Below are positions 16,374-24,866 of a stretch of 64,000 nt of DNA, one piece after another (position 1 is the first letter of the stretch; every line of letters starts with the position of its first letter). A program made the position numbers and the translations under genes. The stretch spans positions 2,207,558-2,271,557 of the forward strand of contig CP102060.1 in NCBI GenBank assembly GCA_024579835.1. The letters are read 5' to 3'. The stretch is from Clostridiaceae bacterium HFYG-1003 (GTDB lineage: Bacteria > Bacillota > Clostridia > Clostridiales > Clostridiaceae). A model generated the notes under the pieces. The model saw only the letters and a list, made by a program, of their open reading frames with translations, was not told where the DNA came from and made no database searches.

Positions 16374-17900
16374 TTATGACCGTTTTTGGTCTTCGACCAT
16401 TTTCTTAAGCTCAAAGGGAATCCTGGTAATGATTTCGGAAGCCATGATGGAGTAGCGCGATTTGGCCAGTTCATCCCCAATGGAACCATGGAGGAAGGTC
16501 GCTGCAATCGCTGCTTCCATGGGACCCAGTCCCTGTCCCGCCAGGCCGGCGATCATGCCTGTGAGGCAGTCGCCCATGCCTCCGGTGGCAATGGCCGAAG
16601 AACCGGTGGGATTAACAAACAGGCTGACGCCGTCAGAAATGATGGTATTGTGGCCCTTCAGCACCAGGGTCACTTTATGGGTGCGGGCAAATTTCATGGC
16701 CACGTCCAGACGATTTTTCTTGATATAGTCAACGCTTTGACCGGTGAGTCGCGCCATTTCGCCGAAATGAGGCGTCAGTATGACCCGCACGCCGATATTC
16801 TCCAGCAGCTCGGTCCGGTGTTCCAGCACATTGAGTCCATCCGCATCCAATACCAGCACAGTGTCGGACTTGCCTTCCTCCCGCAGCTTTTTGATGATGC
16901 GCATCAGGAGCTGTCGGGTGGCTTCGGTGTTGCCCATACCCGGCCCGAAGGCTATGACATTACACTCGGATACCGCCTTTTCAATCTGATCCGGATGGAT
17001 GGTCATTGCTTCCCGGACATGCTCGGCGATCAGATCGATGACCCGGACATCGGAGGATACGGTCACCAGACCGGCACCGGATGCCAGACAGGCTTCCGAA
17101 GCGATCTTGTTGGCTCCGGTATAACCGGGAGACCCAGCCACCACCAGAATTTTGCCGTAATCGCCCTTATAACCGGTGCGGGAACGGCGCGGAATCAGCC
17201 CACGTACCGAGGTCTCATCCACCAGGTATTCATGGCTGCCCATGCTGTCGCAGTACTGGGCAGGAATCCCGATGTTTTCCACCGTGATGTCACCGCAGGA
17301 TTCGATGGTCGCATAGTTCAGGAATCCCTTCTTGTAGCAGGAAAAAGTCACTGTTTTATCGGCCCTGACGGCACAGCCCAGGATTTCTCCGGTATCTGAG
17401 TCGAGACCGGAAGGAATATCGACTGCCACGGTATAACGGCTCATTTCATTGATGGTCTCAATAATTTCGGCATGGATTCCCGTGATTGGTCGGGACAGGC
17501 CGATGCCAAACAGCGCATCAACCACCGTATCGGCGTCATTCACCGCTTCCCTCAGGTCCCACAGGTCGGCTTCTTCATGGACCGTGCTGACATGGAGACC
17601 CATATTCCGGCAGATGGTCAGATTCAGCATCGTATCCGGCGTACCCGAATCATCATCCGAGACATAGTATACATCCACGTCCTTGCCCCGGTTTTTCAGA
17701 TGACGCGCGATGGCCAGTCCATCGCCCCCGTTATTGCCCCGACCGCAGATCACCACGAAATAGGTGTGAGAAAAGTCCAGATGGCTCAGTACCCTTAAGG
17801 CTGCGTTCTCCATCAGGATCATGGATGGAATTTTCAATTGCTCGATGGCGAACTGATCCAGTTCCCTCATCATTTGACTTGTTGCTATTTTCATTGCCAT
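16374..17900 (-). CDS. nnr: Bifunctional NAD(P)H-hydrate epimerase/dehydratase
   Basis: A repair enzyme of about 508 residues that returns hydrated NAD(P)H to the active form. The N-terminal half is the epimerase (MILMENAALRV, VVICGRGNNGGDGLAIARHL, VVDALFGIGLSRP). The C-terminal half is the ADP-dependent dehydratase (GKILVVAGSPGYTGA, VIAFGPGMG, LVLDADGLN, ATGGMGDCLTGMIAGL). The start at 17900 (MAMKIATSQ) has GGAAGGA upstream and overlaps the preceding gene by 10 bp, so the two are coupled. Confidence 0.95.
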   Translation of the reverse strand: MAMKIATSQMMRELDQFAIEQLKIPSMILMENAALRVLSHLDFSHTYFVVICGRGNNGGDGLAIARHLKNRGKDVDVYYVSDDDSGTPDTMLNLTICRNMGLHVSTVHEEADLWDLREAVNDADTVVDALFGIGLSRPITGIHAEIIETINEMSRYTVAVDIPSGLDSDTGEILGCAVRADKTVTFSCYKKGFLNYATIESCGDITVENIGIPAQYCDSMGSHEYLVDETSVRGLIPRRSRTGYKGDYGKILVVAGSPGYTGANKIASEACLASGAGLVTVSSDVRVIDLIAEHVREAMTIHPDQIEKAVSECNVIAFGPGMGNTEATRQLLMRIIKKLREEGKSDTVLVLDADGLNVLEHRTELLENIGVRVILTPHFGEMARLTGQSVDYIKKNRLDVAMKFARTHKVTLVLKGHNTIISDGVSLFVNPTGSSAIATGGMGDCLTGMIAGLAGQGLGPMEAAIAATFLHGSIGDELAKSRYSIMASEIITRIPFELKKMVEDQKRS

Positions 17901-18283
17901 GCCTGTTCCTTCCAGGGCCGAATCCAAATGGTCTTCTCAATTTCATTTTTTTTGAGAACCACCCGGTGAACTGTCCCTTCTGCCTGAGGATAATCGATAA
18001 GAAAGTCTAAATCATTTCCAAAGAGCGAGTAGCGGACGCCTACATAGAGGACGCCTTCCTGAAAATCCAGGACGCTGCCGGCATAGGATCCGATATTCAG
18101 GGCGGTCTTGCCCTGGATCACAATCCGGCCATCCGTTTCCTCCACCCGGTCAATCAGCAGGAGATTGGGATGGGTCACCATTTTAAATCCGGTGTGCTGC
18201 CATCCGTATTCATAGAATAAGATCACCCCGGCAATCAAACTGGCCAGAACAATGATCGTGATTACATTTTTTCTTGATAACAT
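17891..18283 (-). CDS. Small single-helix membrane protein, unknown function
   Basis: A 130-residue product from the ATG at 18283 (MLSRKNVITIIVLASLI). One N-terminal membrane helix at about 6-26 is followed by an external domain of about 100 residues rich in beta strands (GRIVIQGKTALNIGSYAGSV). No family was recognised. Its position between acpS and nnr, with overlap into nnr, indicates one transcript. Small membrane proteins between acpS and alr are common in Bacillota (lipoprotein-like genes), but no function can be inferred here. Confidence 0.7.
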   Translation of the reverse strand: MLSRKNVITIIVLASLIAGVILFYEYGWQHTGFKMVTHPNLLLIDRVEETDGRIVIQGKTALNIGSYAGSVLDFQEGVLYVGVRYSLFGNDLDFLIDYPQAEGTVHRVVLKKNEIEKTIWIRPWKEQAWQ

Positions 18284-18324
18284 GGGTCCTCCCCCGGAGC
18301 GGGCCGGCCCGTCGGCATCCCGTC

Positions 18325-18699
18325 TCAAATCTTCACCCGTTCCAGGATGCAGGTTGCCATGGCGTATTCCCGCTCATGAGAAATCGAAAGATGCACCCTT
18401 AAGTGCTCATTTACCGCCAGCTGAGCCAGAATCGTTCTCAGCGAATCCCCGGTCAGATACGGCCGGCCCAGTTCATCCCGCAGGATTTCTACGTCTTTCA
18501 GACTAAATCCCCGGAAGCCCGTTCCCAGGGCCTTGGCCAGTGCTTCCTTCGCGGCGAAATTTCCCGCGACACGCTCCGGACGCCCTGAAAACAGGCTGAT
18601 TTCCTTCTCAGTAAAACAGCGTTCCAGTTTCCTCCGGTCATCAAATACTTTATTCACGCGGTCGATCTTCGCCAGATCGCAGCCCATTCCATAAATCAT
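18325..18699 (-). CDS. acpS: Holo-[acyl-carrier-protein] synthase
   Basis: A 124-residue phosphopantetheinyl transferase that transfers 4'-phosphopantetheine from CoA to acyl carrier protein. The Mg-binding Asp is in GCDLAKIDRV, and the Glu/Lys pair is in NFAAKEALAKALGTGFRGF. SISHEREYAMA is the third conserved motif. It begins the acpS-nnr gene series. Confidence 0.96.
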   Translation of the reverse strand: MIYGMGCDLAKIDRVNKVFDDRRKLERCFTEKEISLFSGRPERVAGNFAAKEALAKALGTGFRGFSLKDVEILRDELGRPYLTGDSLRTILAQLAVNEHLRVHLSISHEREYAMATCILERVKI

Positions 18700-19041
18700 G
18701 GCATATCACCTGTATTCCTTATTCATTCATTATAATCTCTACCCGATTCCAATTACAATAAAACAAGTGTTTCAACCAGGCCGTAAGCCGCGGAATCCTG
18801 AACCCGCAGTGTCCGCAGGGCGCTTCGGACCCATGGACAGACAGCTCCCCTGACAACTGTCCACAGAGCCCAGGTTTCCGGTTCCTTCCGTCAAGTTCAT
18901 ATATTGTTTAGACTTTAGACTGCCCCTTTTTTTCTGGTTGATATATAATAATCAATGGACTGGTTCTAAAGTTGTAAAATTTGCATAAATTATTGGCTTA
19001 GCCCGTTCCACCCCATCAGAGCCATCGGAGGAATGTAATAC
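18700..19041. other. Divergent promoter spacer
   Basis: This spacer lies between acpS (minus) and the flavoprotein gene (plus). TATAAT at 18944-18949 could be the -10 box of the plus-strand gene, though no good -35 hexamer is present. TTTAGAC occurs twice in tandem just upstream (18908-18920). No gene was seen. Confidence 0.4.
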
Positions 19042-20268
19042 ATGGAAAAGCTCGTTATCGCCGGAAACGGCATTGCCGGCCACAGCGCCCTGCAGGAAGT
19101 CCTGAAAAGCGGCAAAGAATTTGACATTACGGTTGTCTGGGAAGAGCATCCCAATACATACATGCGGACCCAAATCATACATTACGCCGTCGGTGAACTG
19201 GCGGCAGACAAGTTTTTCATGACGAAGGGTGACTTTTACGCCGACAAGGGTGTGCGTTCCGTTCAGGGCAAGGTGACAGCCATCGATGAAAAGAACCGTA
19301 CCGTCACTCTGGCCAGCGGTGAAGAAATCACCTGGGACCGTCTGATCCTGGCTACGGGTGCCTATAATTTTGTCCCGCCCGTTCAGGTGGAAGGTCATTC
19401 CGAATGTCAGGTTATCGATTCAGGATCCGTAGGCTGCCACGAAGGCGTCTATACCATGCGCAACCTGGAGGACGCCAGGAATTTCGGAGACAAGATCCGG
19501 ACAGCCCGCAAGGCGGTTGTGGTGGGCGGAGGCCTGCTGGGCCTGGAAGCCGCTGATATTCTGGCTCAGAAAGGCCTGGATGTGACCGTCGTGGAGTTTG
19601 CCCCCCGGCTTCTGCCGCGGCAGCTGGATACTGCCTCTTCCGAACTGTTCAAGGCTCAGGCCGAGCAGTTTGGCATCACGTTCCTCCTGGGCGATTCCGT
19701 GAAGGAAATCCGATATGATGAGAATCAGCTGAAAGAAGTTCTGCTAAACTCCGGACGCTTGGTACCCTGCGATCTGGTGCTGTTCTCCATCGGAATCCGG
19801 TCCAATCTGGAATCCTTCGGAAAAACGGTGGATATCAACCGCGGCATCCTGATCAACAAATATACGGAAACCTCTGAGCCTGGCATCTATGCCTGCGGTG
19901 ATGCGGCTGAATACAACGGCATGGTCTACGGAACCTGGGGCTTTGCAATGTCCAGCGGCAAGGCAGCCGGACAGAACGCATCCGGAACCCGGACCGAGAT
20001 GAAGCCCTACGTGCTGAACACCATGTTCAACTCCCTGGGCACCAAAATCTTCTCCACCGGTGCGGTCAATTTCGATGATCCCCTGCTGGAAACCCACGTC
20101 AGCGGCAATCCCAAAACCGGCTATGCCAAACTTCTGTTCCAGGACGGCATCCTGGTGGCCGGCGTTCTCATGGGTGACACCAGCCAGGGTCCGAAGCTGT
20201 CCAAGGCCATCGAAGGGCGCATGAACCGGGCAGAAGCCATTGAAGCGTTCCGCCCCAAAGCCTCCTGA
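19042..20268 (+). CDS. NAD(P)/FAD oxidoreductase, NADH-rubredoxin oxidoreductase-like
   Basis: A 408-residue flavoprotein with two dinucleotide folds: FAD at the N-terminus (VIAGNGIAGHSAL, residues 5-17) and NAD(P)H at VVVGGGLLGLEAADIL (about 160-175). GIYACGDAAEY is the second FAD motif. The C-terminal part (about 320-408) forms the interface domain. It resembles NADH:rubredoxin oxidoreductase and the N-terminal part of NirB-type nitrite reductases. A role in reducing the rubredoxin encoded at 5.3 kb is plausible but inferred. CGGAGGAATG precedes the ATG. Monocistronic, with a terminator downstream. Confidence 0.85.
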   Translation: MEKLVIAGNGIAGHSALQEVLKSGKEFDITVVWEEHPNTYMRTQIIHYAVGELAADKFFMTKGDFYADKGVRSVQGKVTAIDEKNRTVTLASGEEITWDRLILATGAYNFVPPVQVEGHSECQVIDSGSVGCHEGVYTMRNLEDARNFGDKIRTARKAVVVGGGLLGLEAADILAQKGLDVTVVEFAPRLLPRQLDTASSELFKAQAEQFGITFLLGDSVKEIRYDENQLKEVLLNSGRLVPCDLVLFSIGIRSNLESFGKTVDINRGILINKYTETSEPGIYACGDAAEYNGMVYGTWGFAMSSGKAAGQNASGTRTEMKPYVLNTMFNSLGTKIFSTGAVNFDDPLLETHVSGNPKTGYAKLLFQDGILVAGVLMGDTSQGPKLSKAIEGRMNRAEAIEAFRPKAS

Positions 20269-20297
20269 TCAGGATTCCAAACGTCACATGATCATCC

Positions 20298-20330
20298 GGG
20301 TCGCTCTGTCCGAGCGGCCCGTTTTATTTA
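20298..20330 (+). terminator. Intrinsic terminator after the flavoprotein gene
   Basis: GGGTCGCTC pairs with GAGCGGCCC (one G-T wobble), followed by GTTTTATTT. Confidence 0.8.
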
Positions 20331-20430
20331 AATCCGCTTCTACTCCTTTTACCTGGCTCGCTTCCTGTAGTAAGATAGAGAGTAAAGAAAAGCACCATTT
20401 GACAAAATAGAATAAAGGCTGGTGACACAA

Positions 20431-21690
20431 ATGAAAACAACTCCTGTAAAAGGTACCAACGATTATAATGCCAACGAAGCGGAAATCCGCGATTATCTGC
20501 AGGACCGGATTCTGGGCGTTTACCGCAAGTATGGTTATGAGCGGATCGTTACCCCCATCCTGGAAGATTCCGAAAATCTGGACAAGAGTGAGGGCGGCGA
20601 TAACCTGAACCTGGTCTTCAAGATTCTGAAGCGCGGCGAAAAGCTGGACAAAGCCATGCAGTCGGGTTCCATGAACGATCTGACCGATATGGGTCTACGC
20701 TATGACCTGACGCTGCCGCTGTGCCGTTATGTTGCCAACAATCAGGGCAAGCTGGTGTATCCATTCAAGGTGATCCAGATGGGCACCGTTTATCGGGCCG
20801 AGCGGCCACAGAAGGGCCGCCTGCGTGAATTTACCCAGTGCGACATTGACGTCATCGGCTCCTCCTCTCCCAACATCGAGATCGAGCTGCTCCATGTCGC
20901 TTCCGAAGCGCTCATCGCCATCGGCATCAAGCGCTTTACCATCAAGGTCAATGACCGCCGGGTTCTGAAATCCATGCTGGAAGGCATGGGCTTTGCCACC
21001 CCGGATCTGGATTCCGTCTGCATTTCCTTCGACAAGCTGGACAAAATCGGAGTCGACGGCGTCTGTGCGGAACTGACGGAAAAAGCCTTCCCCGGCGAAG
21101 CCATCGAAAGCCTGCACCGGCAGCTGGAACAGGGCAACTTTACCCTGGAATCCATGGCGGAGCAGATTGCCGAAAAAGAAGCTGCTGCCAATCTCCAAAC
21201 GATTGTCGAACAAGCCTCGCAAATCGCCACAGAAAATGCTGCCCGCTATCCTGATGTGGAGTACAAGGTGATCTTTGATCCCTCCCTGGTTCGTGGGCAG
21301 GGTTACTATACCGGCACGGTGTTTGAGATCGAATCCGATGAATTCAGAGGAGCCATCGCCGGTGGCGGCCGCTATGACAATCTCATCGGCAAATTTATCC
21401 GCCAGGACGTACCGGCTGTTGGCATCTCCATTGGCTTTGAGCGGATTTTCTCGATCCTGATGTCCCAGAATTTCCAGATTCCCGACCAGAAGCAGAAAAT
21501 CGCGCTGTTCTATGAACCGTCAGAGTTTGGCGAAGCCTTCCGCAAAGCGGAAAGCCTGCGTGACAGTTATACCATCAGCCTGCTGGAACGCCCGAAAAAG
21601 ATTGGGCCATACCTGGACCGGCTGAAAGAAAAAGGCGTGACCGGATTCATCAATTTCGGCGGATCCGATGAGGTCAATTTCCTCGACTGA
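20431..21690 (+). CDS. hisS: Histidyl-tRNA synthetase
   Basis: A class II aminoacyl-tRNA synthetase of about 419 residues. The start is either ATG at 20431, with GGTGA 5 bases upstream, or GTG at 20422. Motif 2 reads YRAERPQKGRLREFTQCD. The histidine-binding loop reads LVRGQGYYTGTVFEI, where the more common form is RGLDYYTG. Motif 3 is VPAVGISIGFERIF. The C-terminal 80 residues match a short anticodon-binding domain. It belongs to the clade with EFTQCD rather than RQFHQ. HisZ is less likely because the C-terminal domain is retained. Confidence 0.88.
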   Translation: MKTTPVKGTNDYNANEAEIRDYLQDRILGVYRKYGYERIVTPILEDSENLDKSEGGDNLNLVFKILKRGEKLDKAMQSGSMNDLTDMGLRYDLTLPLCRYVANNQGKLVYPFKVIQMGTVYRAERPQKGRLREFTQCDIDVIGSSSPNIEIELLHVASEALIAIGIKRFTIKVNDRRVLKSMLEGMGFATPDLDSVCISFDKLDKIGVDGVCAELTEKAFPGEAIESLHRQLEQGNFTLESMAEQIAEKEAAANLQTIVEQASQIATENAARYPDVEYKVIFDPSLVRGQGYYTGTVFEIESDEFRGAIAGGGRYDNLIGKFIRQDVPAVGISIGFERIFSILMSQNFQIPDQKQKIALFYEPSEFGEAFRKAESLRDSYTISLLERPKKIGPYLDRLKEKGVTGFINFGGSDEVNFLD

Positions 21691-21728
21691 TGTTCCTCCC
21701 ATGGTGAGCTGACATAAGGAGTCTGCCT

Positions 21729-22565
21729 ATGAAGCTTTCATCCTCTCCCTTTGTGCGCCATGAAACCAATCTGACCATTGAAAAAGTCGAAAGACCGGCA
21801 ATCCAAACCCTGGTAACGGAGTACCAGGGTTCCTTGCCATTCCCCGGAGATAATTTTATTCCCGACCTCCTGAGCGGCTCCGACCTCTTCCGGATTCAAA
21901 GCCCGGACTTGCTGCCCGCTGGCTTTTTCGCCATCCAGGATCGGAATTCCCTGACCGCCCTGTATCTTCGCGGAGCTTTCCGCCATCTCGAACGCGAGAT
22001 GTTCGAAGAGATTCTGACCCGGTTTTCCATTCAGCGCGGCTTCATCCGAACCTTCGATCATCACAGCCTGCCGCTTTTCCTGGAATACCAGCGAAAATGC
22101 GAACCGCAGGCCTATCAGTTCCAGCTGGATCCGGCCACTGTCCGGCCGCTTCCCCGACCGGATATCCGTCTGAAGCTGGCGGATCGGAGCGACCTTCCCT
22201 TCCTGGAAGAGATGAGTTTCCTCCCGAACAGTGCCGGGTACGTCCGCCGCCAGGAAGCCTGGATCGCCCGGGATGACTCCGGCCAGAGCGTCGGCATAGG
22301 CATTATCCAGCCCCATCAGAGCTTTGACCGCTACATGGACATCGGCATGTTCACCTGCCCTTCGGTTCGCCGCCAGGGAATCGGCCGCACCATCCTGCTT
22401 CAGCTGATTCAGCTGGTGCTCCAGTCGGGTCGGATCCCGGTGGCTGGCTGCTATTACCAGAACCATCTCTCCCGCCGGACCCTCGAGTCCGCCGGCATGA
22501 CCTGTGTGGGCGCGATCTTCCGGTTCTATTTCAAACGTCCGGCGGAATCACCGGACAGGCGCTGA
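21729..22565 (+). CDS. GNAT family N-acetyltransferase
   Basis: A 278-residue protein. The C-terminal half (about 145-270) carries the acetyl-CoA pyrophosphate loop CPSVRRQGIGRTIL and the downstream NHLSRRTLESAGM helix typical of GNAT enzymes. The N-terminal half is a divergent extra domain without clear motifs, possibly a decayed GNAT copy. The acceptor is unknown. ATAAGGAGTCTGCCT precedes the ATG, 38 bp after hisS, so it may be cotranscribed with hisS. Confidence 0.8.
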   Translation: MKLSSSPFVRHETNLTIEKVERPAIQTLVTEYQGSLPFPGDNFIPDLLSGSDLFRIQSPDLLPAGFFAIQDRNSLTALYLRGAFRHLEREMFEEILTRFSIQRGFIRTFDHHSLPLFLEYQRKCEPQAYQFQLDPATVRPLPRPDIRLKLADRSDLPFLEEMSFLPNSAGYVRRQEAWIARDDSGQSVGIGIIQPHQSFDRYMDIGMFTCPSVRRQGIGRTILLQLIQLVLQSGRIPVAGCYYQNHLSRRTLESAGMTCVGAIFRFYFKRPAESPDRR

Positions 22566-22591
22566 CCGCCCCAAAACGACCGCCACGCAAA

Positions 22592-22631
22592 CAGAGACCG
22601 GTTCCCCGATGATTCAGGGAACCGGTCTCTG
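22592..22631. terminator. Convergent hairpin terminator
   Basis: CAGAGACCGGTTCCC and GGGAACCGGTCTCTG form a perfect 15-bp stem between convergent genes. The T-run on either side is weak. Confidence 0.7.
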
Positions 22632-22642
22632 TATTGGGCGAA

Positions 22643-23020
22643 TTAAGCTTTTCCTTTGGCTTTGCTCCTGGTTTTATGCGTCTCCAGGCGCAGTGCGGTC
22701 GGAGCAAAGGTCATGGACAGAACCAGGTACATCGTCAGGTCCAGTGCGGTGGAGGCGGAAGACCGAAACATCGAGAACGCGCTCAGCACAGAAACGCCAA
22801 TCACCAGACTGGCGGCGTCGATTACAAACTGCCGATTCGTCGCAAACGTCGCATAGGCATAGTACATCACCGTCAGGTATCCTCCCAGAAGCAGCATCAG
22901 GATCAGACTGTACGCCGGATCCGGCAATGCTTTGTTCAGGAAAAACGGGAATAGCAGATACAGGATCCAAAATGCGATTCCGTAGTGTTCAAAAAACATT
23001 TTCAGGTGTTTCTGGTTCAT
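22643..23020 (-). CDS. Four-helix membrane protein, unknown function
   Basis: A 125-residue protein from ATG at 23020 (MNQKHLKMFFEHYG), which has GAGGT just upstream; a longer frame to 23062 lacks a site. Four hydrophobic segments are visible (IAFWILYLLFPFF, YSLILMLLLGGYLTVMYYAY, VIDAASLVIGVSVLSAF, LDLTMYLVLSMTFA) with a basic C-terminal tail (THKTRSKAKGKA). No family was recognised. Confidence 0.6.
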   Translation of the reverse strand: MNQKHLKMFFEHYGIAFWILYLLFPFFLNKALPDPAYSLILMLLLGGYLTVMYYAYATFATNRQFVIDAASLVIGVSVLSAFSMFRSSASTALDLTMYLVLSMTFAPTALRLETHKTRSKAKGKA

Positions 23021-23422
23021 GGTGACCTCAATTCCGGCAGTTCGGGCTGCCGTTCGGCTCATTTTTCTTACCCCTATTTTACGCTAATTTCAGTCAGAAC
23101 GGCTATTTTCGGCATTAAATTGCCAATCAGGCAAAAGACTCCGGGTTAATTTCTAACTTCCTCCGTTTTCCACCCAACAGACAACTTCCCACTGACACTT
23201 TATCATAACTTGGTTTCAGTTCTTTCCCTTCGATGACCAAACCGGCTTCTGCCCTTTCGTGCTTCCATAAATCAATGCCAACCAAAAATGAACGCCGAGT
23301 GATCGGCGCTCACACTGCTTATTCACTGAGACTGGCAGTCCTGCGAAAGTTGGAAACCAGGCTTTGCCATGACGGCCGAAGACCTGATCCAGCTCTGGCA
23401 GACTGCCCGATGATGCGGGAGA
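23021..23422. other. Spacer with no recognised gene
   Basis: The stretch contains a short hairpin (GAACGCCGAGTGATCGGCGC, near 23291) and no credible coding frame with a ribosome-binding site. Confidence 0.5.
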
Positions 23423-24376
23423 TTAGAACCGAACTTCGCGGATCCCTTCGGCGTAGCGGTATTTTTCTTCCACCTTCGTTACAGCCTCATCCCGCACTTC
23501 ATTGATGGTATCCTTCTTTGTCTTCCAGAAGGGGTACCGAACCCCTCTGGTCTGGATAATCAGTGAATTGAGCGCTCCCCCCATCACCATGATGATGGAG
23601 ATCAGGAGAATCCAGAAGATCAGAATGACCACCGCACCCATGGCGCCATAGAACCGGTTGTAGTTGGCGAAGGTTGCTACGTAGTACTGGAAGCCCAGAG
23701 ACACTGCCATGAAGGCAACGGCGGCAAAAATGGCGCCGGGCAGGGCATGCTTCAGCTTGACGTTCCGGGCCGGGACAAACATATAGAAGGCAAGGAACAG
23801 CAGGAAGATGAATACCAGCGGAACGACGAAGCTGAGAAGCTTCTGACTGGGTCCGACTTCCAGGAGCGGGAAGTAGCTCTTCACCGTATCAATGATGGGC
23901 TGGAAGAAGACCAGGAGAAGCAGGGAACCGGCAATGCCCACGGCCAGAAGAACGACCAGTACGATGGCATCCAGGTTCACGACAAGGAAGGAGCGGTCTT
24001 CCTTGAGTCCGTGAACTTTGTTCATCGCCTTCATAAAGGCTTTGAATCCGCCTGCTGCCGACCAGATCGCAGTCACAATGGAGATGGACAGCAAGGTCCC
24101 GTTCTGATTCTTCGTCACATCATGAATGATTCCCTCAAACAGCTTGAAGGCTTCCCCGGGCATGACCCGCTGAATCTGGTCGATGATTCGCTCGGCGTCC
24201 AGATTCATGAAACCGACCAGAGTGAGCAGGAAGATCAGGAATGGGAAAATCGCCAGCATCAGGCTGTAGGACAGCTGGTAGGCATAGGGAATCGCGTCAT
24301 CCTTATTCAGCTTCTGCAACAGCGCCTTGATAAACCGGACCACCCGGTTATTCATAATTCCTTTGAAAGCTTTCAT
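23423..24376 (-). CDS. YihY/BrkB-family membrane protein
   Basis: A 317-residue integral membrane protein starting at ATG 24376 (MKAFKGIMNN) with AAGGAGA upstream. The family pattern is clear: AIPYAYQLSYSLMLAIFPFLIF at the first helix, SIVTAIWSAAGGFKAFMKAMNKVHG in the middle, and FANYNRFYGAMGAVVILIFWI near the end. Six helices are expected. Despite the old name ribonuclease BN, this family is a membrane protein of uncertain function. The C-terminal tail is highly charged. Confidence 0.92.
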   Translation of the reverse strand: MKAFKGIMNNRVVRFIKALLQKLNKDDAIPYAYQLSYSLMLAIFPFLIFLLTLVGFMNLDAERIIDQIQRVMPGEAFKLFEGIIHDVTKNQNGTLLSISIVTAIWSAAGGFKAFMKAMNKVHGLKEDRSFLVVNLDAIVLVVLLAVGIAGSLLLLVFFQPIIDTVKSYFPLLEVGPSQKLLSFVVPLVFIFLLFLAFYMFVPARNVKLKHALPGAIFAAVAFMAVSLGFQYYVATFANYNRFYGAMGAVVILIFWILLISIIMVMGGALNSLIIQTRGVRYPFWKTKKDTINEVRDEAVTKVEEKYRYAEGIREVRF

Positions 24377-24529
24377 ATCAATCTCTCCTTGCGCTTGGTA
24401 ATCTGAGTCCCCACCAGGCAGGATACAGTGATCCCGCAATTGGGACGATTGATTTCAAAGTCGGGATGAAGTAATCCCCTTGTCAGGATGCAGTATTCCC
24501 AGGTCAGGAATGATGAATTCCGGGAATCC

Positions 24530-24574
24530 GACATGAACCCGACATGAACCCGACATGAACCCGACGATGAACCC
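24530..24574. repeat. Tandem repeat, 11-bp unit, four copies
   Basis: GACATGAACCC occurs three times exactly (24530-24562) and once with an inserted base (24563-24574). It lies in the 490-bp spacer 24377-24866, which also holds a terminator but no recognised gene. Confidence 0.92.
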
Positions 24575-24697
24575 GAATCTGGTGTTGGAACCCGGCGACA
24601 AAAAGTCGCTGGATCTGGTCTCTCGTTATTGCCCTCATCATAGCAGGGAAATTTTAATGAAACCGGCCCTATTGTATGAAGATTTTTTAGCCATTCC

Positions 24698-24739
24698 CGA
24701 AAACAGGGAGCCCGGAAACTTCCGGACTCCCTGTTTTCG
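24698..24739. terminator. Hairpin terminator downstream of the helicase gene
   Basis: CGAAAACAGGGAG and CTCCCTGTTTTCG form a 13-bp stem with an inner CCGGAAACTTCCGG helix. It lies about 130 bp after the stop codon of the minus-strand helicase gene. Confidence 0.7.
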
Positions 24740-24866
24740 CTATTTATTTTAGCCTGCCCGGCCGAGCCGTTCGGATTGATCGAAAGATTCGATCAGGACT
24801 GACCCGTTCAGTGGGTGTTCCAATTGCCGGTGATCTCCATCATTTCAGTGTCGAATGGTGGCTGTC

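Noticed and set aside
16386-17399. Plus-strand open frame of 337 codons
   Set aside because: Antisense to nnr, no recognisable domain.
23233-23505. Small plus-strand protein gene in the spacer before yihY
   Set aside because: No ribosome-binding site, no recognisable motif, and it runs into the antisense of the yihY gene.
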